Origin: Cladocopium goreaui
Taxonomy: Eukaryota; Sar; Dinophyceae; Suessiales; Symbiodiniaceae
Reading direction: 5' to 3'
NCBI GenBank assembly: GCA_947184155.2
Contig: CAMXCT020006745.1
Coordinates: forward strand, 638,501-702,500
DNA length: 64,000 nucleotides
The notes beneath the pieces were generated by a model, which was not told where the DNA came from, ran no database searches, and saw only the letters and a program-made list of their open reading frames with translations. The position numbers and the translations under genes were made by a program. Of this stretch, positions 59,321-64,000 are shown piece after piece; position 1 is the first letter of the stretch, and the number at the start of each line of letters is the position of its first letter.

Positions 59321-61077
59321 AGCCATGGCCCATAGAGATGGGTTTACCTATTAAAAATGCTGATTTTCTATAGCAATGTTAAATTACCAGAGGGTATAGA
59401 CTTTCTACCATCCTTTTGGTGCAGGATTTTGATATGGGGATGAGATGGATGAGATGGAGATAATGATATAAGTTTAGGATATACCTGAGATGAGATGGAG
59501 ATGATTATGTATGATTGATATTATATACATACTAGCATTTTTCGATGTCCAAAGACATATCTCTGAAAATGTCATGGGAAAACCCTTTGGAACAGATGGG
59601 GAACATCTCTGAAGTCCGCTCCGGGGCGATGGGGTGGATATTCCAGCCAGCTATAACAATGATTTATGACGTTTTTTTTTCTTTCTTTTGAGGTTGCTAC
59701 CAGTATCTACATAGACATGTAGAATGCTATACATATGTATATAATTGTATACAATATATAGTTTTATTTATTTTTATATTTGTATGTATTGGTGTATATT
59801 TACAATAGTCCTGAAGTACAGAAGCTAGAAATTTAAGATGTTCAAACATATTCCCATTTTAGTGAGGGTTGTTGGAAATTGTCATATTCTATCTACTCCA
59901 GGATGACTAACTAGGAAGCATCTCAATTCAACCTTCTTTTGAGCGTGTGAATTATATTGATTTAGCCAGTGAAATACCCCCTGGTACATTAACATAGACC
60001 CTGAACATGACCAATTTATAGTGGAAACTAGTCTTCCAACCCCTATCTGGCAGGGTATATATATGTTAATTTGTTGGAGGGTACCACCCATACATGGGAG
60101 ACTCAAAGAAAAATGTGGATATTACTAGCCCCGGGGAGATGGGATTGTATGAACCAACAAACATGAGAATGTCAACCAGGAAGAGTAAAGAAAAAGGCCA
60201 ACAATCATGTTTTTTCACCAACAATTTGGCCATGTTGCAACCAGCACTTGACTGTAAATGAGAAGTATCACCCAACAAATACAGTATATTTGGATACTAA
60301 GCAAGACATCAAAAGTCATCAATACTGTTGATTCAACCGACACTTGAACTAGCAAACATATTGTGACCAACGCAAGCCAAAGCCCATAGATGATAGGTTT
60401 GATCTTGGCAAGTTTTTCACGAGTTGGCTGGTGGTTTCCCAATTTTCAAACCCCAAGGGGGATAAACCATCAGGCATATAGAGGACATGGAAAACCATAG
60501 GCTTCAAACTCCTAACCTAAGACAAAAACAATACTCAAGATCAATCAATGCTAATAGTAAGTTCGAGTAGGACTAATTTCATCTAATAGTAAATATTATA
60601 TATATATATATCTAATTATCTAATCTAATCTAAATCTAATCTAAATCTAATCTAATCTAATCTAATCTATCTAATCCAGTCCAATCAAATCTACTCTACT
60701 CTAATCCAATCTGATCTAATCTATTTATCTATTCATCACTACAATAAATATATGAATGTCCCTAGTAAATTTAAGCAGGACTGATTTCATCTAATAGCAA
60801 ATCTTAAGATGTATATATATATATATACACATGTTTTCATATATATATATATCTATTATACATATTATAATATGTATATATATATATACATATTATATAT
60901 TATGTATATGTATATATATATTATACATATTATACGTATATATATATATATATATGTCTCCATCCGTCAGGTGTGGACCTCGCGTTGGACAAGTTTGACC
61001 TCAGCAGCTGTGAACGCTTCTCCAATATGCCAGCCTGCAGCTGCTTGGCGTCCAGGAAACGGCGCTTGGAACACGCG
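35529..61077 (+). CDS. Large split gene, conserved hypothetical family (overall model)
   Basis: Exons: 35529-35558, 35771-35845, 36042-36097, 38208-38304, 39579-39632, 42308-42366, 45460-45511, 46988-47017, 48947-49002, 50103-50145, 50562-50622, 52089-52160, 54533-54647, then 59101-59164 and 60971-61077. The first thirteen join in frame without a stop and total 800 nt over 19.1 kb. Motifs in order: LAGTSVGDIMFQADYFLKEL, GREWFVVRKAEV, IPFVKMGVEAREQ, FDLIAERKSVIFHLRELAKA, EIPQLWN, IYGGVQFGLDRFQLAQ, then a Pro/Gly/Gln-rich part, then GVDLALDKFDLSSCERF. I associate these motifs with a family of hypothetical proteins in dinoflagellates, from memory and unverified. No signal peptide, membrane segment or catalytic motif is visible. 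Nine donors are GC, five GT and one probably GA; every acceptor but one is AG|G. Start codon and true ends are not identified. Confidence 0.8.
35771..35845 (+). CDS. Large gene exon b
   Basis: Twenty-five codons including MKRYEPAWLAGTSVGDIMFQ. Acceptor with pyrimidine tract CTTTCTGAG|G, donor CAG|GTGCTA. The intron before it is 212 bp. Confidence 0.85.
36042..36097 (+). CDS. Large gene exon c
   Basis: Reads ADYFLKELALGEYTMPVP plus TG. The join to the next exon (TG+G, Trp) requires a GA donor (TG|GAGAAA). A GT at 36090 is the alternative but then a missing micro-exon must be assumed. Confidence 0.8.
36184..36291. mobile_element. Family B element
   Basis: Ends CTGGTTGGTGGTTTGGAATA and TTAAAACCACCAACCAG, with TCTC directly on both sides (4-bp duplication). 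Confidence 0.85.
36407..36510. mobile_element. Family A inverted-repeat element
   Basis: Ends TACCCTCTGGTAATTTACAA and TTAGTTTACCAGAGGGTA. Confidence 0.85.
37269..37392. mobile_element. Family B element
   Basis: Ends CTGGTTGGTGGTTTGGAACA and TTGAAACCACCAACCAG; TGTA on both sides. Contains a small internal duplication (GGGTTGAAACATGTTGAAACC). Confidence 0.85.
37738..37771. repeat. (ATC)n microsatellite
   Basis: About eleven ATC units. Confidence 0.95.
38208..38304 (+). CDS. Large gene exon d
   Basis: Reads (W)SVFDWSELMDSTSAWA, GREWFVVRKAEVRLAE. Very GC-rich. Acceptor GCGAG|G, donor GAG|GCCGAG (GC). A longer open frame surrounds it, but the family match starts at SVFDWSEL. Confidence 0.85.
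38345..38800. repeat. TA/ATA microsatellites with a roughly 145-bp tandem duplication
   Basis: The block from 'tatatatagattgtatgtat' to 'taataatgataataataat' occurs at about 38370-38507 and again at 38516-38653. It begins 40 bp after exon d. A TGATA run follows at 38736-38765. Confidence 0.9.
39150..39222 (-). tRNA. tRNA-like pseudogene or SINE head
   Basis: On the minus strand: GGGCCGG, an A-box-like TGGTTTAGTGGATAA, a stem-loop ACGCA-TCCCTCA-TGCGT and a B-box-like GGTTCAATACC in a T arm CGGG...CCCG. The 3' acceptor strand does not pair with the 5' end and loop position 33 is C instead of T. It is probably not a working tRNA, but both internal pol III promoter boxes are recognisable. Confidence 0.4.
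39579..39632 (+). CDS. Large gene exon e
   Basis: Eighteen codons, DKTLIPFVKMGVEAREQT, phase 0-0. Acceptor ACCAG|G, donor ACC|GTCCCT. Confidence 0.9.
39943..40063. mobile_element. Family A inverted-repeat element
   Basis: Ends TACCCTCTGGTTATTTAACA and TTAAATAACCAGAGGGTA. The arms match exactly through CATAGCCATGG. Confidence 0.85.
40100..40200. mobile_element. Possible family D remnant
   Basis: GGGGCCCCC, CGATAGCTCGCTAAGTTGG and GAACTAATT resemble inner parts of family D in shuffled, decayed form. Confidence 0.3.
40365..41764. mobile_element. 1.4-kb inverted-repeat element filled with satellite
   Basis: Ends ggcaataatcccttcctcct(aatactaaac) at 40365-40394 and the inverse at 41736-41764, with one extra base on the left. 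Just inside are further inverted blocks (GTTTTTAGTATTAGG). The centre is the 119-bp tandem array 40500-41513. No protein is encoded, so it would be non-autonomous. Confidence 0.75.
40500..41513. repeat. 119-bp tandem repeat, about 8.5 units
   Basis: Unit starts at 40500, 40619, 40738 and so on, each exactly 119 bp. Units are nearly identical (CCTTATATAACG/CTTTATATAACG variants). Each contains TGCCAAAAATGGCA, TTCGAAGCTT and two CCTAATACTAAA-like motifs, the motif also found in the element's ends. Confidence 0.95.
41848..41955. mobile_element. Family A inverted-repeat element
   Basis: Ends TACCCTCTGGTAATTTAACA and TATGTTTACCAGAGGGTA. Confidence 0.85.
42308..42366 (+). CDS. Large gene exon f
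   Basis: Reads VTSKGLEDKAITSKNHPLT plus AG, completed to Arg by the next exon. Acceptor CCGAG|G, donor CCAG|GCGCTG (GC). Confidence 0.85.
42484..42589. mobile_element. Family A inverted-repeat element
   Basis: Ends TACCCTCTGGTAAACTAACA and TTAGTTTACCAGAGGGTA. Followed after 25 bp by a B element in an arrangement repeated at 44199-44399. Confidence 0.85.
42615..42717. mobile_element. Family B element
   Basis: Ends CTGGGTGGTGGTTTGGAACA and TTGAAACCACCAACCAG; ATTA on both sides. Confidence 0.85.
43848..43974. mobile_element. Family D inverted-repeat element
   Basis: Ends ACAATGTGAGGCCCCCCC and GGGGGCCTCACATTGT. Confidence 0.85.
44199..44259. mobile_element. Family A right half, part of a duplicated A+B block
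   Basis: From GGGTAATTCAACGAACT to TTAGTTTACCAGAGGGTA. The 25-bp spacer and B element that follow match those after 42589. Confidence 0.75.
44285..44399. mobile_element. Family B element
   Basis: Ends CTGGGTGGTGGTGACCGGAA and ATACCACCAACCAG. The left flank equals that of the copy at 42615, while the right flank differs. Confidence 0.85.
44720..44770. repeat. (GATA)n microsatellite
   Basis: About ten GATA units with one GCTA interruption. Confidence 0.95.
45257..45350. mobile_element. Family B element, right end cut
   Basis: Starts CTGGTTGGTGGTTTGGAACA and keeps CATCCCAACTGACTAAT and TTTTTCA, but stops at AACCACC. Confidence 0.75.
45460..45511 (+). CDS. Large gene exon g
   Basis: Reads (R)FADAFSRHFDLIAERKS. 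Acceptor GTCCAG|G, donor AGC|GTTGCT. Joins directly to VIFHLRELAK in the next exon. Confidence 0.9.
45525..45700. repeat. ACCATGGGAAA / ACCATAGGAAA short repeat
   Basis: About 14 degenerate 10-12-bp units beginning 13 bp after exon g. The same motif follows exon h at 47020-47110. Confidence 0.85.
46024..46146. mobile_element. Family B element, diverged
   Basis: Starts CTGGTTGGTGGTGACTGGAA, ends CTCAATCACCAAGCAG; the inner stem is damaged. The 85 bp before it are shared with those before 48499. Confidence 0.75.
46624..46735. mobile_element. Family A inverted-repeat element
   Basis: Ends TACCCTCTGGTGATTTAACA and TTAGTTTACCAGAGGGTA. Confidence 0.85.
46830..46859. mobile_element. Family A element reduced to its two ends
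   Basis: TACCCTCTGGTAATTTAAAT followed at once by CAGAGGGTA: an internal deletion leaving only the arms, 30 bp in all. Confidence 0.7.
46988..47017 (+). CDS. Large gene exon h (30 nt)
   Basis: Ten codons, VIFHLRELAK, phase 0-0. Acceptor ACTAG|G, donor AAG|GCAAAG (GC). Confidence 0.9.
47020..47110. repeat. ACCATGGGAAA-type short repeat
   Basis: About eight units, like the tract after exon g, starting 3 bp after the donor of exon h. Confidence 0.85.
47224..47678. mobile_element. Possible family A element split by an insertion
   Basis: A left arm TGCCCTCTGGTAAACATACC (47225) has no nearby partner, and a right arm GTTTACCAGAGGGTA (about 47664-47678) has no left partner. The roughly 300 bp between contain a family D remnant (47515-47590). 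Confidence 0.45.
48499..48610. mobile_element. Family B element
   Basis: Ends CTGGTTGGTGGTTTGGAACA and TAAACCACCAACCAG; GTAT on both sides. Confidence 0.85.
48947..49002 (+). CDS. Large gene exon i
   Basis: Reads ASVMAKYLVDAKISVDPR plus TG, completed to Trp by the next exon. Acceptor CGCCAG|G, donor TG|GCCCGC (GC). Confidence 0.85.
49053..49169. mobile_element. Family A element, subfamily A'
   Basis: Ends TACCCTCTGGTAAATTAACA and TTAATTTACTGGAGGGTA, with the CATAGACCCTG/CAGGGTCTATG inner pair. A stray TTACCCTCTGGT lies just before it at 49021. Confidence 0.85.
49212..49343. mobile_element. Family D inverted-repeat element
   Basis: Ends ACAATGTGAGGCCCCCC and GGGGGGCCTCACATTGT. The central sequence is in the opposite orientation to the copy at 43848. 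Confidence 0.85.
49405..49514. mobile_element. Family A inverted-repeat element
   Basis: Ends TACCCTCTGGTAATTTAACA and TTAGTTTACCAGAGGGTA. Confidence 0.85.
50103..50145 (+). CDS. Large gene exon j
   Basis: Reads (W)YDLADELVSNTTPE to a GC donor GAG|GCGGCC. A strong GT donor (TTG|GTGAGC) at 50125 would end it seven codons earlier, also in phase, so alternative donor use is possible. Confidence 0.75.
50189..50316. mobile_element. Family A element, diverged right end
   Basis: Left GACCCTCTGGTAAACTAACA; right GTTTACCAGGCCGGGTAAC. The same GTTAACCAGGCCGGGTA end occurs at 56566-56577. Confidence 0.7.
50562..50622 (+). CDS. Large gene exon k
   Basis: Reads AHPEIPQLWNMRGNSRIQLQ plus G. Acceptor GGCCAG|G, donor AAG|GCACGG (GC). 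Confidence 0.9.
50812..50918. mobile_element. Family A inverted-repeat element
   Basis: Ends TACCCTCTGGTTATTTAACA and TTAAATAACCGGATGGTA. Confidence 0.8.
51193..51316. mobile_element. Family E inverted-repeat element
   Basis: Arms CTGTGGATGG...CCCGCACCAGTTGG and CCAACTGGTGCAGG...CCATCCAC. A second copy is at 58358 and a half copy at about 59400-59431. Confidence 0.75.
51580..51690. mobile_element. Family A element, strongly diverged
   Basis: Left TACCTTTTGGCAAACTCACA, right GTTTGTTGACCGGAGGGTT. Confidence 0.6.
51962..52058. mobile_element. Family F element, diverged
   Basis: Shares GAGGGAATGATCCATAAT and CCATTCCCTACGTTTAGCA with the copy at 10571. The ends are imperfect (ACTTGTGCTTAG / GCACGCACCAG). 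Confidence 0.65.
52089..52160 (+). CDS. Large gene exon l
   Basis: Reads (G)GKLRDVQTGLNNNLHAIY, GGVQF plus G. Acceptor GGGAG|G, GC donor TTCG|GCCGGG. The open frame continues about 15 codons past this donor, but the family match jumps to the next exon. Confidence 0.85.
52280..52345. repeat. (TA)n/(TACA)n microsatellite
   Basis: Low-complexity TA with ACATAC inserts. Confidence 0.9.
52784..52978. mobile_element. Family B element interrupted by a family C element
   Basis: B ends CTGGTTGGTGGTTTGGAACA and CTCAACCACCAACCAG are intact, but the central stem is split at GGGAATAAT / CCAACTGAC by the C element 52835-52924. Confidence 0.85.
52835..52924. mobile_element. Family C element nested in family B
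   Basis: Ends CCCATAGGATCCATGTATG and CATACATGGATCCTATGGG. A TAAT-like direct repeat borders it. Confidence 0.85.
53636..53760. mobile_element. Family D element, diverged
   Basis: Ends ACAAGGTGTGGCCCCC and GGGGGCCCCAC. Confidence 0.7.
53855..54480. repeat. Tandem arrays grown from a family A element
   Basis: Starts as an A element (TGCCCTCTGGTAAATTAACA). Its right half then recurs about every 140 bp (around 53960 and 54100), and finally a roughly 65-bp unit with AAAGTTTACCAGAGGGTTCC and AAATCACCATTAAAA repeats three to four times. Confidence 0.8.
54533..54647 (+). CDS. Large gene exon m
   Basis: Reads (G)LDRFQLAQRPSLPTAGM, then VPSGMPGALPGAQRLGRYSP plus AG. Acceptor GCCAAG|G, donor CAAG|GTTTTT. 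Pro/Gly-rich second half. Confidence 0.85.
55036..55142. mobile_element. Family A element, left terminus decayed
   Basis: Left GTCTGGTAATTTAACGC, right TTAGTTTAACAGAGGGT. Confidence 0.7.
55909..55955 (+). CDS. Candidate exon of the large gene
   Basis: GC island after acceptor GACAG|G. In the phase left by exon m it reads SRLDATSS and then meets a stop unless spliced at a GC donor. In another phase it reads GAALTQPARFDIQGGQQ, which resembles the next exon's NPARFMPQ. I cannot decide the frame. Confidence 0.3.
56272..56377. mobile_element. Family A inverted-repeat element
   Basis: Ends GTACCATCTGGTAATTTAAC and TTAGTTTACCAGAGGGTA. Confidence 0.8.
56692..56795. mobile_element. Family D inverted-repeat element
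   Basis: Short copy with ends ACAATGTGAGGCCCCCC and GGGGGCCTCACATTGT. Confidence 0.85.
57003..57115. mobile_element. Family A inverted-repeat element
   Basis: Ends TACCCTCTGGTAAGTTAACA and TTAGTTTACTAGAGGGTA. Confidence 0.85.
57389..57495. mobile_element. Family A inverted-repeat element
   Basis: Ends TACCCTCTGGTAAACCCACA and TTAAATTACCAGAGGGTA. Confidence 0.85.
57900..57934 (+). CDS. Candidate exon of the large gene
   Basis: Between GCCAG|G and CAAT|GTGATT. One frame reads MQLGPTGRPM, in keeping with the Pro/Gly/Gln-rich region around it. Its phase relative to the neighbours is not settled. Confidence 0.3.
58358..58457. mobile_element. Family E inverted-repeat element
   Basis: Arms CTGTGGATGGTAGAAATCCT and GGTGCAGGATTTCTTCCACC. 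Confidence 0.75.
59101..59164 (+). CDS. Large gene exon n
   Basis: Reads PGNPARFMPQRFQLTQKDQP, Q plus G. Acceptor TATTTTTCAG|C, GC donor AAG|GCTGAT. It joins in phase to the following exon; its link back to exon m is not established. Confidence 0.65.
59289..59396. mobile_element. Family A inverted-repeat element
   Basis: Ends TACCCTCTGGTAAACTAACA and TTAAATTACCAGAGGGTA. Confidence 0.85.
59975..60083. mobile_element. Family A element, subfamily A'
   Basis: Ends TACCCCCTGGTACATTAACA and TTAATTTGTTGGAGGGTA; inner CATAGACCCTG and GGCAGGGTATATATATG. Confidence 0.8.
60600..60725. repeat. TCTAA-type microsatellite
   Basis: Runs of ATCTAATCTAA variants. Confidence 0.9.
60805..60955. repeat. (TA)n tract just before exon o
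   Basis: TA/TATG low complexity reaching to within about 15 bp of the acceptor at 60970. Confidence 0.85.
60971..61077 (+). CDS. Large gene exon o
   Basis: Reads (G)VDLALDKFDLSSCERFSN, then MPACSCLASRKRRLEHA. Acceptor CGTCAG|G, donor GCG|GTGATG. The first two bases complete the glycine begun in exon n. Confidence 0.75.
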
Positions 61078-61159
61078 GTGATGTTTGTGATTTTTCATGG
61101 TCATTCGATGGAGGTGTGACAGCAATGACTGATGGGTTATAATTCACCGGTGGTGACAA

Positions 61160-61263
61160 TTCACCGGTGGTGACTGGAACCATGGAATTTGATGACTTTC
61201 CATAGGTTGGGACCCAACTGACGAACTCCATCATTTTTCAGAAGGATTGAAACCACCAATCAG
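61160..61263. mobile_element. Family B element, decayed
   Basis: CACCGGTGGTGACTGGAACC at the left and AAACCACCAATCAG at the right; CCCAACTGAC and TTTTTCAG kept. Confidence 0.7.
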
Positions 61264-61632
61264 GTGATGTTTGTGATTTTTCATGGTGATTCAATGAGGA
61301 TTAAATGGTGATTTATTGATGTTTAATGTGTCTTTTTCATGGCGAAGGATTTTTTTTTGGACCAAACCACCTAGTAACTGGTGAATAATCATCAGGAATT
61401 TTTCAGATTGTGGAAATATGCATCAGCAGAAACTTGGGGTTTTGATGACAAAGATATGTAAACATGGTGATTTAACCAGGAAACATATGGAATTCATATA
61501 ACAGAAACAGCTGTTAAATATATAGCTGTTGGCACCACTCATATTTATTTTGGTGGATTTTTTTGCGGTGGTGAAACTGGTGGTAAACTTCGATGGGGTC
61601 CCCAGGATTTCGATTATCACCATATTTGAAAA

Positions 61633-61744
61633 TACCCTCTGGCTATGACTAACATAGCCATGGGAAATGGCCCATAGAAATAGAGGTTTACCTATTAATA
61701 GCATGGTGATTTTCCATGGCTATGTTAGTCATAACCAGATAGTA
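61633..61744. mobile_element. Family A inverted-repeat element
   Basis: Ends TACCCTCTGGCTATGACTAA and TTAGTCATAACCAGATAGTA. Confidence 0.8.
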
Positions 61745-61749
61745 GATGA

Positions 61750-62690
61750 AAAATCTTGAGCATCATAAATTAATCATGCCGCAACATTTGTAGTTTTTCT
61801 GCTAGCACACTTAGTAAAATTCTGGTTCTCAGGGACATGCCATTTAGATTGGGATGATCTTCCAAGTACAAATGGAACATACTGTCCTCATGTCGTCTTG
61901 CAGCAATATGTAGGATTAGTTATATATAATATATGATATATATATATATATATGATCTCATAGTATCACGTATTCATCGCGCTAGAGAGTCAGCTCCAAG
62001 CATCTCCAATTCGCACAAGGCATAGGCATCGCCAGATCTAAGACCAGCCCTGACATTCCGAAGATCGATCCCAACGGGAGAAAACCATTCTGAAACTCCA
62101 CGTTTAACACGTATAAAACACCAGTGGTTTAAAACTTCTTACTGTAGATATTTATGTTGGAATTCAGCTGGCTACTAAAAATAGATGGAATTTAAGTATC
62201 CTTTATCTCTTCGTTGCTGCTTGCGTGGAGTTGTTTTATAATAAGCGGATATGTAACCATAGTTATAGGGACTATATACGGGAGTTTATCACCAGAGTGC
62301 CATAGTTATATATATATATACCAATTTGATTTCACACCCACTGTACAGCGAAGCACTCAACAGAAATAGCATATATATATAATATACATACCAATTTGTT
62401 GAACCATGGACAGTAAGCTTAGTCATCCTTAGTGTTGAAATTGATCGTGTTCTTATTAAATCCACATGCTGACTGGTTGAAATCATATTGGATCCTGATA
62501 TTTCATTGAATTCCATATTTTAAAATATGCTGATGCATCATCAACAATTGGGTATTCATTGGATTTGGGATTAAAATTCTGATTTCAACTGCATTAAGTC
62601 TCCGTTTTCTCTAATTCTTCGTAGGATTCATAGGCAAATCACCATTTTCACAACAAACTTTTTGTGGCACCCGGCACGGCAGAGCACCTA
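61750..62690. other. Stretch without a supported gene
   Basis: Low-complexity TA runs and ordinary AT-rich sequence; a mildly GC-rich patch near 61980-62080 has no convincing exon. Confidence 0.4.
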
Positions 62691-62691
62691 G

Positions 62692-62735
62692 GTGCCTCCT
62701 TCGACTCGGTCGAGGGGCGTATCACCTTGGGCAAG
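62692..62735 (+). CDS. Candidate downstream exon of the large gene
   Basis: Between ACCTAG|G and the GC donor CAAG|GCGTGA. The natural-looking frame reads ASFDSVEGRITLGK but does not follow exon o in phase. The phase-matching frame reads VPPSTRSRGVSPWA. An exon may be missing between them. Confidence 0.35.
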
Positions 62736-62854
62736 GCGTGATTTTTTTGTGGTGGTGATATTTTTTGGGAGTTTTGATATGAAAAGCTACCACTGGCGAT
62801 ATCTCTTTTCCATGATAGTGAAAAACTGTAGTGATATTTGTTCATGTTTTTTCC

Positions 62855-62905
62855 ACTCTCTGGTTATTTAACAGTTTGCTATAGAAGCCATGGCCCATTG
62901 ATGAA
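62855..62905. mobile_element. Family A fragment (left half)
   Basis: CACTCTCTGGTTATTTAACAG to GCCATGGCCCATTG; no right arm. Confidence 0.55.
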
Positions 62906-63119
62906 AACCATAATGATATGATCCATGGGAGTTTAGATGGTGAGTTTAGATGGGGATTATTGTACAATTATTGTACAATATTCATTTAAGATGATTTAGA
63001 TGATTTAGATGATTTAGATGATTGGTATTGATCCATCAATCATCTTCAGTCTAGATGGGGATGATTGGGAGTTTTGTTTAATTAGTTGTTTATCAACTTT
63101 ATATATATATACATGTATG

Positions 63120-63142
63120 ACTCGGTTAAAACCACCAACCAT
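63120..63142. mobile_element. Family B fragment (right end)
   Basis: GACTCGGTTAAAACCACCAACCA only. Confidence 0.5.
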
Positions 63143-63144
63143 GA

Positions 63145-64000
63145 TATGTAGTGGGATATTGATATTCATTGTGTCTTGTTGGAGGTATCACCAGCAGATA
63201 AGGGGAGTGGAATCAATTGCGGAACCATTATAATAGGGATGTGATGGGGTTGAAACAGTAAGAGACATGGGTGTGACTGAAAGTGCGGAATTGACACCAA
63301 GTTGTGGCATTTCCATTATGGAAAGTGATTAACCAGATGATGGAATGTTTTTTTGTTTATTTCAGACAGATCCATATGGCCTTTGATTTATTTGTTAGTT
63401 GTGTGTATAATAATTCTGATTAGACAATTGTTGTTCGCTTGTAATCATACTATAACACGGCTGGCAACAGTTTTGTCGGGTGGCTTGTAATTGTGTATAA
63501 GTGGATCCTATTGGATATATTGGCTTTGTCCAAAAATGGAGGGTACACCATTAGTACACCCCAAGTTATAGCTGTTGAATGGGGAATATGTGATTGAACA
63601 GTTGAGTTGGTATAGCCTATCTCAAACAGAACCACATTGCGATGTACCACAATTACCTGGTGTTGATTCAGTATTTTCAGGGATAGTTGCTCCTCCTGAT
63701 AGATACCAGGGTCTAATAGGGGGACCAACTAGTAAAGGCATTTTTTTAAGATATTGCTGAAGGTGATAGGTGCCCAAGAAAAAAGGATGGTAATCCAGGT
63801 ATATGCGATACAGCAACCTGGCTAACAAACCACTTGACTGCCAGAGTTTGCTGCTGCCCTAATCTGCTGAAGCGTCTCCATCTCAATGACTTAAACCCCA
63901 GCTACTCTCGGCTTCAGATTCTTGACTGCCCGTTCTGTTATGGTCTTCTTGCCATAAAAAAAAAGTACCCCAACTGCACCGCTGGTTACGTCCCGTCGTG
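63145..64000. other. Stretch without a supported gene
   Basis: No recognisable element. The last 150 bp become GC-richer (for example YPNCTAGYVPS in one + frame) and may hold an exon that continues past the window. Confidence 0.3.

Overview
The window reads as nuclear DNA of a dinoflagellate. The evidence is introns with GC as well as GT donors, nearly all exons starting with G after the acceptor AG, very small exons far apart, a relic of the dinoflagellate spliced leader next to an intronless gene, and dense small inverted-repeat elements. I had no alignments; exons were joined by eye using family resemblance and reading phase. Every gene I can support is on the + strand.

Layout. (1) About 1.9-6.0 kb: a chain of six small phase-compatible candidate exons of an unrecognised protein (tentative). 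From 6.3 to 11.9 kb there are only isolated GC-rich islands among repeats. (2) 11.9-18.6 kb: a U2AF35-like splicing factor gene (RRM part plus the second CCCH zinc finger) in five supported exons plus a possible terminal exon. An intact, intronless MFS transporter gene (16157-18019) lies downstream on the same strand, or inside the last intron if the terminal exon is right. (3) 18.6-27.2 kb: a repeat block made of 24-bp minisatellites, a C-rich unit of roughly 95 bp and a 2.86-kb tandem segmental duplication. The minisatellites at the two flanks are related but inverted. (4) About 31.8-62.7 kb: one very large gene. Thirteen exons from 35529 to 54647 and two more to 61077 join in frame; the first thirteen give only 800 coding bases in 19 kb. 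Most of its introns are GC-AG. I recognise the product as a conserved hypothetical family but cannot name a function.

The introns and spacers hold at least six families of short inverted-repeat elements: A (TA-flanked CCCTCTGGT ends, over 30 copies), B (CTGGTTGGTGG ends, 4-bp duplications, with an internal branch-point/3' splice-site look-alike), C (GGATCCATG palindrome), D (ACAATGTGAGGCCCC ends), E and F, plus a 1.4-kb element filled with a 119-bp tandem repeat. Elements of A to D are absent between about 14.3 and 28.6 kb. The most notable points are the mostly GC-AG micro-exon gene, the transporter gene with its leader relic, and the splice-site-bearing family B.
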